This document shows positions 16,542-24,947 of a stretch of 64,000 nucleotides of DNA, piece after piece (the first letter of the stretch is position 1; every line of letters begins with the position of its first letter). This stretch comes from JACKAQ01 sp965227145 (GTDB lineage: Bacteria > Calditrichota > Calditrichia > RBG-13-44-9 > J075): NCBI GenBank assembly GCA_965227145.1, contig OZ245730.1:6138001-6202000 (forward strand). The letters are read 5' to 3'. The notes beneath the pieces were generated by a model. That model saw only the letters and a list, made by a program, of their open reading frames with translations, did not search any database and had not been told where the DNA came from. The position numbers and the translations under genes are program-made.

Positions 16542-17333
16542 TCAAGCAGGTGGCGGCAGTTGCCATTTCCACCGACTGAGTTGCCGGCGGCGAATAACTG
16601 GCGGGATAAACATTTGGCGAAATCCCGTTTGCAACAGGAGGTGCCGCAAATAGCGGATCAGCCAGCGATTGGCGGTTTGCGTCTGGCAAAGCCAGTTGAA
16701 TAAATCGCGGTAGCTGTCGATGTCTTTCAGCGTTGGCAGGATAGCCAGCGAGCGGCGCATTTGCCCGATATTTGCCGAAATCTGGTCGGAAACCTGTGCG
16801 CCGCACCACTGCACATTTTCGAACAAACTGGCATCAAACCGGCGCAAACCAAGCAGGTAAAAACCGCCATCTTTGGCGGGACCGAGCACGGTTTCCCGGG
16901 TTGCCAGCGCGGCAAATGTTTGGGCGAGTATTTCCGGCGTCAGATCGAGACAATCGTTTCCGATGATCGCAGCTTGATCGTAACCAATTGAAAATGTTGC
17001 GCTTAGCGCATGCTGTATTTTTTCACCGAACGATTCGCCGCGATGGGAAATAAAGTGAACCGGCGGCAAATCCGGAAAAACTTCCGCTGCGCGATGGATA
17101 TTTTTTTGATCACCTGCATCGGAAACAAACACCAGTTCAAATGGCATCTGCGATTGGGCGGAACGGGCAATATTCAGCAAATGGCGCAAAAATGCCCGGT
17201 AAATCAACCGCGATTTTTCAACCGATTGATCGAGCTGTTTGCGACGCGCTTCTTTTGCCGGATCGCTGGTGAAAACGATCAGCGCCCGGCGCGGCGATTT
17301 GCTGTATGTGTTACGAATTGCCAAAGTGCCCAA
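16542..17333 (-). CDS. DUF2064/TIGR04282-family glycosyltransferase-like protein
   Basis: 263 residues from TTG 17333, which has AAAGG only 2 bases upstream; TTG 17324 is an alternative. The fold is CofC/GT-A like: ALIVFTSDPAKEA at the start, AAIIGNDCLDLTPEIL where most members have G(T/S)DxPxL, and the strong block LGPAKDGGFYLLGLRR. The family was named for its link to radical SAM and selenium-domain genes, and to arsenosugar loci. Asn replaces the usual Thr or Ser before the first Asp. It is followed on the flavoprotein side by 117 bases and preceded by a GT2 gene, its usual companion. Confidence 0.82.
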   Translation of the reverse strand: MGTLAIRNTYSKSPRRALIVFTSDPAKEARRKQLDQSVEKSRLIYRAFLRHLLNIARSAQSQMPFELVFVSDAGDQKNIHRAAEVFPDLPPVHFISHRGESFGEKIQHALSATFSIGYDQAAIIGNDCLDLTPEILAQTFAALATRETVLGPAKDGGFYLLGLRRFDASLFENVQWCGAQVSDQISANIGQMRRSLAILPTLKDIDSYRDLFNWLCQTQTANRWLIRYLRHLLLQTGFRQMFIPPVIRRRQLSRWKWQLPPPA

Positions 17334-17420
17334 TACCTTTTTTTACATTTACAGACAGAGATATTTTACCGAAAAGCGATCACTACGGTATCCCGCAAAG
17401 TTCACAAATCGTTAACAAAT

Positions 17421-18152
17421 TTACGGAGCAGCCTGCGATTCAAATTTCCCGTTGCCAAAATACCACTCAATTGCGGATAAAAAAATCACAGACAAAATTT
17501 TGATACCTGCACCAAAAATCCCGCGAATATTGCCGGAAACTTTCGACTTTCCGCCGCCGCGTTTGCGATATTTTACGGGAATTTCCAGCTCCCGAACCCC
17601 GCGTTGCGCGGCTTTAATTTGCATTTCGACCGTCCAGCCGTAGTTGCGGTCGCGCATGTTCAGCTTTGCCAGCGCGTCGCGCCGGATGGCGCGGAACGGT
17701 CCGAGATCGGTGTAATTTACGCCCCAAAACCAGCGGATCAACCGGCAGGAGAGCCAGTTGCCGAACATCGCCTGCGGCGTGAGCGCGCCGGGCAGCGCAT
17801 TTTCCACTCGCGAACCGATGACCATTTCCGCGCGATTGCCGATGATCGGATCGATGAGATTCACCAATTCTTCGGGAAAATCGCTGTAATCGCCATCAAG
17901 AAACACCACGATATCGCATTGCGGATTGAGCGCGGCAATACCGGTCAGGCAGGCTGCGCCGTAACCGCGTTCCGGTTCAAAAAGCACTCGCGCGCCCTGC
18001 GCTTTGGCAATTGCCACCGTGCGATCGGTGGAGCCGTTGTCCACTACCAGCACTTCGTCCACAAATTTCGGTATTTCCGCAATTACTTTCCCGATGGTCG
18101 CTTCTTCGTTAATCGCCGGAATAATGACGGATATGTAGGTGTTGTTTCGCAT
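17421..18152 (-). CDS. Family 2 glycosyltransferase, dolichol-phosphate-mannose-synthase type
   Basis: 243 residues, only a GT-A domain, with SVIIPAINEEATIGKV, VVDNGSTDRT, the DGD metal motif in IVVFLDGDYSDF, and the acceptor block DLGPFRAIRRDAL followed by YGWTVEMQIKAAQ. A basic patch, YRKRGGGKSKVSG, is typical of enzymes using undecaprenyl-phosphate or a similar acceptor. It lies 87 bases upstream of the DUF2064 gene on the same strand; these two are often neighbours. The sugar donor cannot be told. Confidence 0.9.
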   Translation of the reverse strand: MRNNTYISVIIPAINEEATIGKVIAEIPKFVDEVLVVDNGSTDRTVAIAKAQGARVLFEPERGYGAACLTGIAALNPQCDIVVFLDGDYSDFPEELVNLIDPIIGNRAEMVIGSRVENALPGALTPQAMFGNWLSCRLIRWFWGVNYTDLGPFRAIRRDALAKLNMRDRNYGWTVEMQIKAAQRGVRELEIPVKYRKRGGGKSKVSGNIRGIFGAGIKILSVIFLSAIEWYFGNGKFESQAAP

Positions 18153-18228
18153 GATTTTTTATACGGCTGAAAAATTCATTGTAAATTCCTGTTTCTCAAT
18201 TTACTTTCTAAAAAAACGGGGAATCGAA

Positions 18229-18432
18229 ATGGACGTCTTGAGTAAAAAATATATTGTTGATGAAAATAACAAAAAAGTCGCTGTCCAACTGGATATTCGG
18301 ACATTTGAGAAAATTGAAGAAATCATGGAAAACTACGCACTTTATCACCTGATGGTTGATACTGAACCGGATGAAAAGCTGGAAGTAGCCGACGCAAAAG
18401 CCTATTATGCCACACTGGAAAAATCGAAGTGA
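18229..18432 (+). CDS. Antitoxin of a RelBE/ParDE-type pair
   Basis: 67 residues from ATG 18229, with a GGGGAA site upstream; the longer open frame is not supported. A short strand-helix start (YIVDENNKKVAVQLDIRTFEKIEEIMENYAL) is followed by an acidic tail (DTEPDEKLEVADAKAYYATLEKSK), the usual toxin-wrapping part. The stop overlaps the toxin start by 4 bases (GTGA). The pair lies on the plus strand between minus-strand glycosyltransferase genes, so it looks like an insertion. Confidence 0.8.
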   Translation: MDVLSKKYIVDENNKKVAVQLDIRTFEKIEEIMENYALYHLMVDTEPDEKLEVADAKAYYATLEKSK

Positions 18433-18695
18433 TCATTTTTTATCGCAAAAAATTTTTGAAAGATTTGTCCAAAATCCCCGAAAAATACCGCACCCGCATC
18501 GAACAATTTGTATTTGAAGAAATTCATCAAATCCCCTCGATAGCTGAGCATCGGAAAATTGAGAAAATGAGTGGCTATCCCGATTATTTCAAAATTCGCT
18601 TTGGCGAATACCGTGTTGGTTTACAAATCAATGAAGATGAATTGACGTTTGAACGGGTTCTCCATCGAAAAGAAATCTATAAATATTTCCCGTAA
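18429..18695 (+). CDS. RelE/ParE-family toxin
   Basis: 88 residues from GTG 18429. The sequence has the family pattern: a basic N-terminal strand and helix (FYRKKFLKDLSKIPEKYRTRI), a central block HRKIEKMSGYPDYFKIRFGEYRVGLQ (matching the usual KLKG-x-YRxRxGdYRv) and the end RVLHRKEIYKYFP. RelE relatives cleave mRNA in the ribosome, while ParE relatives poison gyrase. The residues H/R/K near the end favour an mRNA interferase of the RelE kind, but this is not decisive. Confidence 0.88.
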   Translation: MIIFYRKKFLKDLSKIPEKYRTRIEQFVFEEIHQIPSIAEHRKIEKMSGYPDYFKIRFGEYRVGLQINEDELTFERVLHRKEIYKYFP

Positions 18696-18769
18696 ATCTA
18701 TTTTTTTAGAGATTTATGTCCGCTAAAATTATTTCTGATGACGTGATTTTTAATCATCCGGCATCCGAA

Positions 18770-20224
18770 TCACCCCTCCGAAAACCGCCACTCCCAAAAC
18801 AGCCACAGCCACACCGGCACAAATTCCAGCCAGACAATCCCGTTTTCGAAAATTCCCAACTGATTGCGCGGCTCAAAATGATACCACAAATAATAGAACG
18901 GCAGGAGCACCGTGAGCAGCAGCAACGGTTTGCGCGGCGAAAAAACCAGCAGCGGCACCAGCCACAGCGAATACCACGGAAATTGGGTCGGGCTGAGCAA
19001 AAACAGCGCGGCGACAATCAGCAAACAATGATCGATAAATTGCAGCGGCGATTTCGATGGTTTGAAAAAAACGATCGCGAGCCAGATGAGCAGCAGTGCG
19101 GCGGTTGCATATCGCGACATTTGCTGCGCATGCCCGGGATGATAGCCGAACCACTCCACCACCGGTTCGGTGAGCCAAAAAATAATTTGAAATGCAGAAT
19201 CGTTGAGCTCCCAGCGATTGGCGTACGCAGCGATGCCCGCCTGTTGGTCAAGCCCGGTGAGCAGCATCGGCGAGAGCAGCGCGGCGCAAATAGCCCCAAA
19301 AACGCCGATTGCGACAAATTGCTTTCGCCAATGCCAGCCGATTTCCCGCAAAAACAGCGGCAGCAAAATAATTGTCCAGATTTTTATGCCCGCAGAAAGT
19401 GCCAGAAACACCATCGCCCAAAACCATTTTTTGCGAATCTGGAAAAGCAGCGCTGCCAACAAAAAGGGAAAAATCAGTGCGTCCATGTGGGCGGAATTGG
19501 CAATTTCTTTAATGTAAAGGGGATTCAGCCAAAAAATTGCTGCCCACAGCGGCGATAAATTCAGTTGCCGCAGCAATGCGAAAATGAGCAGTAGCGTTGC
19601 AAAATCTGCACAAAACAGCAGGAATTGCCACGCGAAAATACGCCACGGTTGGATAAAATAGGCAGCCGCAAAAAAAAGTTGGGAGAGCGGTGGATAAATG
19701 GTCCGCAAATAGGCATGATTAATATTTCCGATCGTTGATCCGGGTTGTTGCGCCAAATTGGTTAATTCCTGCGGCACGTTTTCGCCGGACAAAACCGCTT
19801 CCGGCGAATATGTGTATGGATTCAGTCCGTTGGCGAGAACCGCGCCATCCCACAAATATCGATTGAAATCGATTTCCAAAATAGGAGTTGTGAACAGCAT
19901 CGCGATGCGCAGCAGTGCTCCGAGCAGCAGCGTAACCAACATCACCCGTTTGCCGGATCGCACAAACTGGATCAGTTCGCTGAGATAAAAAAATGCCAGT
20001 CCCGCGAGTGCGAGCAGACTGGTAAATCGCAAAACCGGCTGTTTTAGCGGAGGAATCGTATTCGCAAATTGCCCGGATTCCAGCGCAATAATTGCCAAAA
20101 ACAGCGCAATAAACCCGCAGCCCAACACCCAGCGATATGGCAAACGCGTTCGCCCATCATGCACGGTAATGGAAAAATCGGTCACTTTCGGGTGCGGTGC
20201 AAAAATATATTTGAAAAGGTGCAT
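18770..20224 (-). CDS. Polytopic GT-C glycosyltransferase, mannosyltransferase-like (GT87/DUF2029 type)
   Basis: 484 residues with about 11 or 12 membrane helices. The first long loop contains EIDFNRYLWDGAVLANGLNPY, the family signature in which the acidic residues are thought to be catalytic. The segment RTIYPPLSQLFF follows. These enzymes move a sugar from a polyprenyl-phosphate carrier on the outer face of the inner membrane. The protein lies 52 bases downstream of the CesA-like GT2 gene and on the far side of the RelBE pair from the DPM-type GT2. The DPM-type enzyme could supply the polyprenyl sugar it uses; this is inference. Confidence 0.85.
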   Translation of the reverse strand: MHLFKYIFAPHPKVTDFSITVHDGRTRLPYRWVLGCGFIALFLAIIALESGQFANTIPPLKQPVLRFTSLLALAGLAFFYLSELIQFVRSGKRVMLVTLLLGALLRIAMLFTTPILEIDFNRYLWDGAVLANGLNPYTYSPEAVLSGENVPQELTNLAQQPGSTIGNINHAYLRTIYPPLSQLFFAAAYFIQPWRIFAWQFLLFCADFATLLLIFALLRQLNLSPLWAAIFWLNPLYIKEIANSAHMDALIFPFLLAALLFQIRKKWFWAMVFLALSAGIKIWTIILLPLFLREIGWHWRKQFVAIGVFGAICAALLSPMLLTGLDQQAGIAAYANRWELNDSAFQIIFWLTEPVVEWFGYHPGHAQQMSRYATAALLLIWLAIVFFKPSKSPLQFIDHCLLIVAALFLLSPTQFPWYSLWLVPLLVFSPRKPLLLLTVLLPFYYLWYHFEPRNQLGIFENGIVWLEFVPVWLWLFWEWRFSEG

Positions 20225-20276
20225 GAATTGATTTCGCTGCGAAAAATTATATCATAATATATTGATTATAAAAAGC

Positions 20277-21731
20277 TTATCGCCGTTGTCCTGCCAGCGA
20301 TGACAATCCGATATACGAAAATCCCACCAAAAACAGCAGGAAAAACGGCATCGAATAATAGATTTCGTGCGACACAAAATAAAACATGCCATATCCAAAA
20401 TAGCTGGCGATCAGAATTTCCAGAACATGCTGATAGCTGCGTCCCGGTTTGTAGAGCTTTTTCCGCCACGAATCTTTTTTGCCTTCCAGTTTGTATTTGG
20501 GCGTGCGTTTGAATTCGCTTTGGTGACCGATCAGTGCTTCCAGCGCAGCGCGGCCGTTATTCAACGAAAGCCCGATGCCCAGCGCCATCATCAACGGAAG
20601 GTAAAGAATTTCCGGCCATTTGCGCCCGAGCGACTCCCGAATGGCCACCGAATAATAATTCAGCACTGAAAATGTTGCCGTAAAAAACACCGTAAAGTAA
20701 ACAAAAACAAGCTTCCACGGCACATCGCCCATGTTCATTTGGATTTTAACGATGGGCACGAGCAGCACCGCCGGAATTGCCATCAATAAATAGGCGAAAT
20801 TGTTGGAGAGGTGCACAATTCCCTCCAGCCGAACGTGCAGCGGAAAATCCGATTTCCAGATGCGCGGCACCAGTTTGAGCGCCGTTTGCACCGCACCTTT
20901 CGCCCAGCGGTGTTGCTGATTTTTGTAGCCGTTCATCTCTGCGGGCAGTTCTGCGGGGCTGACCACATCCGGTAAATAAATGAATCGCCAGCCGGCAAGC
21001 TGGGCGCGATAACTTAAGTCCAGGTCTTCAGTTAGCGTGTCGTGCTGCCAGCCGCCGGCATCGATAATCGCCTGCTTTCGCCAGACACCGGCGGTGCCGT
21101 TGAAGTTGAAAAATCGACCGGAGCGGTTGCGCGCCAGATGTTCAATTATAAAGTGGGCATCCAGAAAAATAGCCTGCAATTTGGTGAGCAGCGAATAATT
21201 CCGGTTGATGTGTCCCCAACGGGTTTGCACCATCCCGATGCCCGGTTGAACAATGTGGGGAATGGTTTTTTTGAGAAAATCGGGATTCGGCACAAAATCT
21301 GCATCAAATATCGCCAGAAACTCCGCCGGCGTTTGGGAAACGCCGTAAGCCAGCGCACCGGCTTTGAATCCGACGCGATTTGGCCGGCGAACGTGGTCGA
21401 TGTTCAATCCGCGTTTTTTGAGAAAATTCACAAATCGCGCGGTAATTTTTACCGTATCGTCTGTGGAATCGTCCAGCACCTGAATGTGCAGTTTATCCGC
21501 CGGATAATCCAGCCGGGCAATGGATTTTAGCAAACGTTTCATTACATAACGTTCATTAAAAACAGGTAGTTGAACGGTCACCAACGGCCAGTCATCCGGG
21601 GTTGGCGGTTCTGCCAGCGGTTGTTTTTTGTATTTGCGAAAGGTGTGCAGCAGAAAAAATTTGTGGATGCCAAATATGCCCAAAGCAAATAATGAGATCA
21701 GGTAGAGCCAAAGTAGTAAAATATCGTTCAC
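20277..21731 (-). CDS. Processive-type family 2 glycosyltransferase (cellulose-synthase-like)
   Basis: 484 residues from GTG 21731 (GAGG 7 bases upstream). An N-terminal helix is followed by a GT-A domain with VTVQLPVFNERYV, IQVLDDSTDDT, the metal motif in AIFDADFVPN, the catalytic LTEDLDLSYR and QQHRWAKGA, the QxxRW motif of processive synthases. Four or five C-terminal helices could form a channel for the polymer. Known relatives make cellulose, glucomannan or glucosylceramide. No PilZ, BcsB or BcsZ partner is nearby. It is first in a minus-strand unit with the GT-C gene and is divergent from the HemX-like gene. Confidence 0.9.
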   Translation of the reverse strand: MNDILLLWLYLISLFALGIFGIHKFFLLHTFRKYKKQPLAEPPTPDDWPLVTVQLPVFNERYVMKRLLKSIARLDYPADKLHIQVLDDSTDDTVKITARFVNFLKKRGLNIDHVRRPNRVGFKAGALAYGVSQTPAEFLAIFDADFVPNPDFLKKTIPHIVQPGIGMVQTRWGHINRNYSLLTKLQAIFLDAHFIIEHLARNRSGRFFNFNGTAGVWRKQAIIDAGGWQHDTLTEDLDLSYRAQLAGWRFIYLPDVVSPAELPAEMNGYKNQQHRWAKGAVQTALKLVPRIWKSDFPLHVRLEGIVHLSNNFAYLLMAIPAVLLVPIVKIQMNMGDVPWKLVFVYFTVFFTATFSVLNYYSVAIRESLGRKWPEILYLPLMMALGIGLSLNNGRAALEALIGHQSEFKRTPKYKLEGKKDSWRKKLYKPGRSYQHVLEILIASYFGYGMFYFVSHEIYYSMPFFLLFLVGFSYIGLSSLAGQRR

Positions 21732-22019
21732 TGTTTTCCTCTGCAAATTCAGGACGTTTGTAAATGCCGGTTTTACGCTATAAAACAAAAAAATTAGAGA
21801 ACCAACACTAAATATGCAAACGGTTTCAATTCTAACCCAAAACGGACATTAATCGGACATTCGAGATTTGCGTAAAATAGGGATGTAACTTCACAAAAAT
21901 ATCACCGAATTATAGCTATTTGGGAAAAAATTTACTTTATGAAAGTTAGAAAAATGGCTACTTTTTTGTATATTCTAACGGATGGGCGTGTGGTTGAAAG
22001 GGACAGGTAACGCGGACAA

Positions 22020-22838
22020 ATGCTATTTTTGTCATTTTCCTGGATAATTTTTTTGCTATATGCCGCGGCGGCGGTGATCTACCGTTGGGCGTTCAAAAGC
22101 AGGCAGCGCGAAACATTCCGTTTGGGACGGCAAATGTTCAGCGGCACTTTGTTGGCGCATCTGGCGTTTATTGTTTATTTTTCGGTGATTTTCAGACGTG
22201 TGCCGATCGCTACTGTCAGCGAAACGTTTGGCACATTTGTTTTTTTGACGGCGGCAACCTACTGGATGCTGGAATCGCGGTTGCAGGAATTTTCGATGGG
22301 CGTGCTTTTATTCCCGATTTTCCTGATTTTACTGGCCATCGGCAATCTCACTTTTCGCGGCGACGAAGCCATTGCACCCATTTTAAAAGATGTGAAATTT
22401 GGCGCGCATGTTATCGCGATGTTGTTGGGATACGGTTCGTTTATGCTATCGTTTATCGCCAGTTTGTTGCACCAATTGTTGATCCGGGAAATTCGCCAAC
22501 ATCAGTTGGGCGTGTTTTATTCGCGACTGCCCTCACTGCCGTTTTTCGAAAAAATCAGCAATTCGGCAATCGATATCGGTCTGGTTTTTGCAACAATCGG
22601 TTTGGGATTAGGCATCTATTTTGCATCCAAAGTGTGGGGTAATTCTGTTTTTGGTGAACCGAAACTGTTTAGCGCCGGTTTAACCTGGATCATTTACTGT
22701 GTGCACGCTGTCGGCCGGCGTGCCTTTAATTTTAGCGGACAACGCACCGCAAATATTGCGTTGGCAGGTTTTGGCTGGCTGATGTTCTCGTATCTGATTA
22801 TTTCGATGCTGTTTACAAAAATGCATCATTTTGCGTAA
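22020..22838 (+). CDS. HemX/CcsA-like cytochrome c assembly membrane protein
   Basis: 272 residues with eight membrane helices. The order of helices and the conserved histidines (LLAHLAF, GAHVIAML, CVHAVGRR) fit the CcsA/ResC/HemX family of heme-handling proteins. There is the segment LGYGSFMLSFIASLLHQLL, but the full tryptophan-rich WWD motif is not present, which favours HemX over CcsA. In many bacteria HemX is encoded just before hemA, glutamyl-tRNA reductase. Here the next gene, 49 bases on, starts with a GluTR-like module. This supports a heme or tetrapyrrole link. Confidence 0.82.
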   Translation: MLFLSFSWIIFLLYAAAAVIYRWAFKSRQRETFRLGRQMFSGTLLAHLAFIVYFSVIFRRVPIATVSETFGTFVFLTAATYWMLESRLQEFSMGVLLFPIFLILLAIGNLTFRGDEAIAPILKDVKFGAHVIAMLLGYGSFMLSFIASLLHQLLIREIRQHQLGVFYSRLPSLPFFEKISNSAIDIGLVFATIGLGLGIYFASKVWGNSVFGEPKLFSAGLTWIIYCVHAVGRRAFNFSGQRTANIALAGFGWLMFSYLIISMLFTKMHHFA

Positions 22839-22887
22839 TTAAATTGAATGAAAACAGAACTTTAAACCGGTTGATTTGATAAATTAA

Positions 22888-24840
22888 ATGCCCGTTTCAT
22901 CATACAAATATTCGTTCACGGAAACCGAGCCGCAAAAGGTTCCGGTAATTACCCAGCGCACATTGCGGGAATTGCAGGAAACCATGGCTGCGGAAGAATG
23001 GCTGATGCTTCGCCACGCTGAAGGCTGCGAGGTATTTCTGGTTTCCGATGCCGTGCCGGATGAGCAGCAGCTGCGAACCGCGCTGCAGGAACGAAAACTG
23101 CTGCCGGAAAATGATGCAGATCCGGGTATCGTGCAAACCAGCCGCGAGGCGATCGGGCGATTTCTGGAAATTGCTGTTGGCGCCTGCGGAACCGTTAACG
23201 GTGTCCGGTTGATGGAAATGTTGCAGCGCGAATACAGCCGGATGCAGGAAATGGGCGCGGTGGGCAGCGTGCTCAACTGGTTGTTTCAACGGGGCATTTG
23301 GCTGCACGAAAAAGTGCGTCAGGAAACCACCTTCTTTCGTTTTGCGGTGGAACCGGCTGCCGTGATCGATGAACTTGCCCAGAAAATTCTCGGGTCGCAA
23401 TCGCGTTCGCGATTGGTGGTGATTGGCAACAGTGTGCCGCAAATGCACATCGTTGATGAATTGTATCGCCAAGGCTATCGCCAGATTACGTTTTTGGGCG
23501 GTGTCGGCGAATTACCGGGGCACAGCGTTTTGCCCGTTGGCGCGGGATCGGAGCCATCCTCATTTTTGAAAAAATTACCGGAAAATGCAGATCTGCTGCT
23601 GGCATTTCCATCCGCAACCCATCACCTTTCCGAAGCGCTCATCAAAGAACGATTAAGCGGTCGATCGAAATCGCCGCTGCTGGTTTTTGATTTTTCGAAC
23701 GATACCCGAAATTTGAGCAAAATTAATAAAATCAGCGATTTATACGTTTACACACCGGACGATATCCAGAAAGTGGTTCGCCACAACATCAGTGAGCGAA
23801 AAGGTGCCGCAGCTACCGTTTCCAAATTGATCGAACAGGAAATTGATGCGTTTTATCGCTGGCACGGCAGCTCGGAGCGATACAGTTTTGCGGGAATCAT
23901 TGGTGCATCGCCGCAGATGCAACGGGTTTTCGAAATGATTTCACGGATTGCCCAAACGGATATCACCGTGCTCATCGATGGCGAAAGCGGTACCGGAAAA
24001 GAGTTGGTTGCCAAAGCCATTCACACGCTCAGCAATCGCGCCGAACGCCCGTTTTTTGTGATCAACTGCGGCGCCATTCCGGATAATCTGCTGGAAAGCG
24101 AACTGTTTGGGCACACAAAAGGCGCGTTCACCGGTGCGGCGAACGCCAAAGAGGGAATGTTCGAAGCGGCTCACAAAAGTACGCTCTTTTTGGATGAAAT
24201 TGGCGAACTGCCGCCGCAATTGCAGGTCAAATTGCTCCGTGCCCTGCAGGATGGCGAAATTAAACGGGTGGGCAGCAACGAAACCGTCCGGGTGGATGTG
24301 CGGGTGTTGGCGGCAACCAACAAAGATTTGGCAAAAATGGTCGAAACCGGTGATTTCCGCAGCGACCTGTTTTACCGGTTGAATGTGATCCAGATGACAT
24401 TGCCGCCGTTGCGCCAACGCGCGGATGATGTGACGCTGCTGGCACGCCATTTTATGGATAAATTCTCCAAAAAACTGCGCAAGGATGTGATTGGTTTTGC
24501 GCTCGAAACGGTGGAAATGCTGCGCAATTACAGCTGGCCGGGAAACGTTCGCGAACTGGAAAACGCCGTGGAACGCGCCGTGGCACTGGCTGTTGGCAGC
24601 CGGGTGTTGCCGCACGATCTGCCGCCGCACGTGCTCAACAGCGCCCAACCGCAAAACGGACACATTGCCGAAGACGATCACCTCACGCTGAAAGAAATGG
24701 AGCGCCGCCACATTTTGGAAACGATGGAAGCAACAGACTGGAATCAGGAAATTGCCAGCAAACGGCTGGGCATCGGGCGAACTACTTTGTGGCGCAAGTT
24801 GAAAAAATACAATATGATAGATAGCGACGAAGATGTCTGA
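22888..24840 (+). CDS. Sigma-54 activator fused to a degenerate glutamyl-tRNA reductase module
   Basis: 650 residues. Residues 25-325 follow GluTR along its length: GACGTVNGVRLMEMLQREYS matches the GLDS-GE-QILGQ block, LFQRGIWLHEKVRQET matches LFxxAxxxxKxVRxET, then a Rossmann region (RLVVIGNSVPQM), the IDxAxPRD-like VFDFSNDTRN and the dimer helix start. The catalytic Cys position is Ala44, the GE glutamate is Val, and the GAGEMG loop reads GNSVPQ, so enzyme activity is unlikely. Residues 333-575 are a sigma-54 AAA+ domain with Walker A GESGTGKE (365-372), GAFTGA (412-417) and Walker B LFLDE (433-437). A Fis-type helix-turn-helix is at 604-640. It probably senses a heme-pathway signal; that is inference. 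Confidence 0.92.
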   Translation: MPVSSYKYSFTETEPQKVPVITQRTLRELQETMAAEEWLMLRHAEGCEVFLVSDAVPDEQQLRTALQERKLLPENDADPGIVQTSREAIGRFLEIAVGACGTVNGVRLMEMLQREYSRMQEMGAVGSVLNWLFQRGIWLHEKVRQETTFFRFAVEPAAVIDELAQKILGSQSRSRLVVIGNSVPQMHIVDELYRQGYRQITFLGGVGELPGHSVLPVGAGSEPSSFLKKLPENADLLLAFPSATHHLSEALIKERLSGRSKSPLLVFDFSNDTRNLSKINKISDLYVYTPDDIQKVVRHNISERKGAAATVSKLIEQEIDAFYRWHGSSERYSFAGIIGASPQMQRVFEMISRIAQTDITVLIDGESGTGKELVAKAIHTLSNRAERPFFVINCGAIPDNLLESELFGHTKGAFTGAANAKEGMFEAAHKSTLFLDEIGELPPQLQVKLLRALQDGEIKRVGSNETVRVDVRVLAATNKDLAKMVETGDFRSDLFYRLNVIQMTLPPLRQRADDVTLLARHFMDKFSKKLRKDVIGFALETVEMLRNYSWPGNVRELENAVERAVALAVGSRVLPHDLPPHVLNSAQPQNGHIAEDDHLTLKEMERRHILETMEATDWNQEIASKRLGIGRTTLWRKLKKYNMIDSDEDV

Positions 24841-24947
24841 TTTTTGCCGCAATTTTGTGTGATATTTGTGGTATCGGCTCACCTGCAATCCGGTATATTC
24901 CGGCTTTGCTAAGGGAGTAGCAACAGAAATTTTAACATGGTGGAAAC

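Noticed and set aside
24841..24947. Possible sigma-54 promoter downstream of the activator gene
   Set aside because: No GG-N10-GC spacing with the TGGCAC and TTGC context was found.
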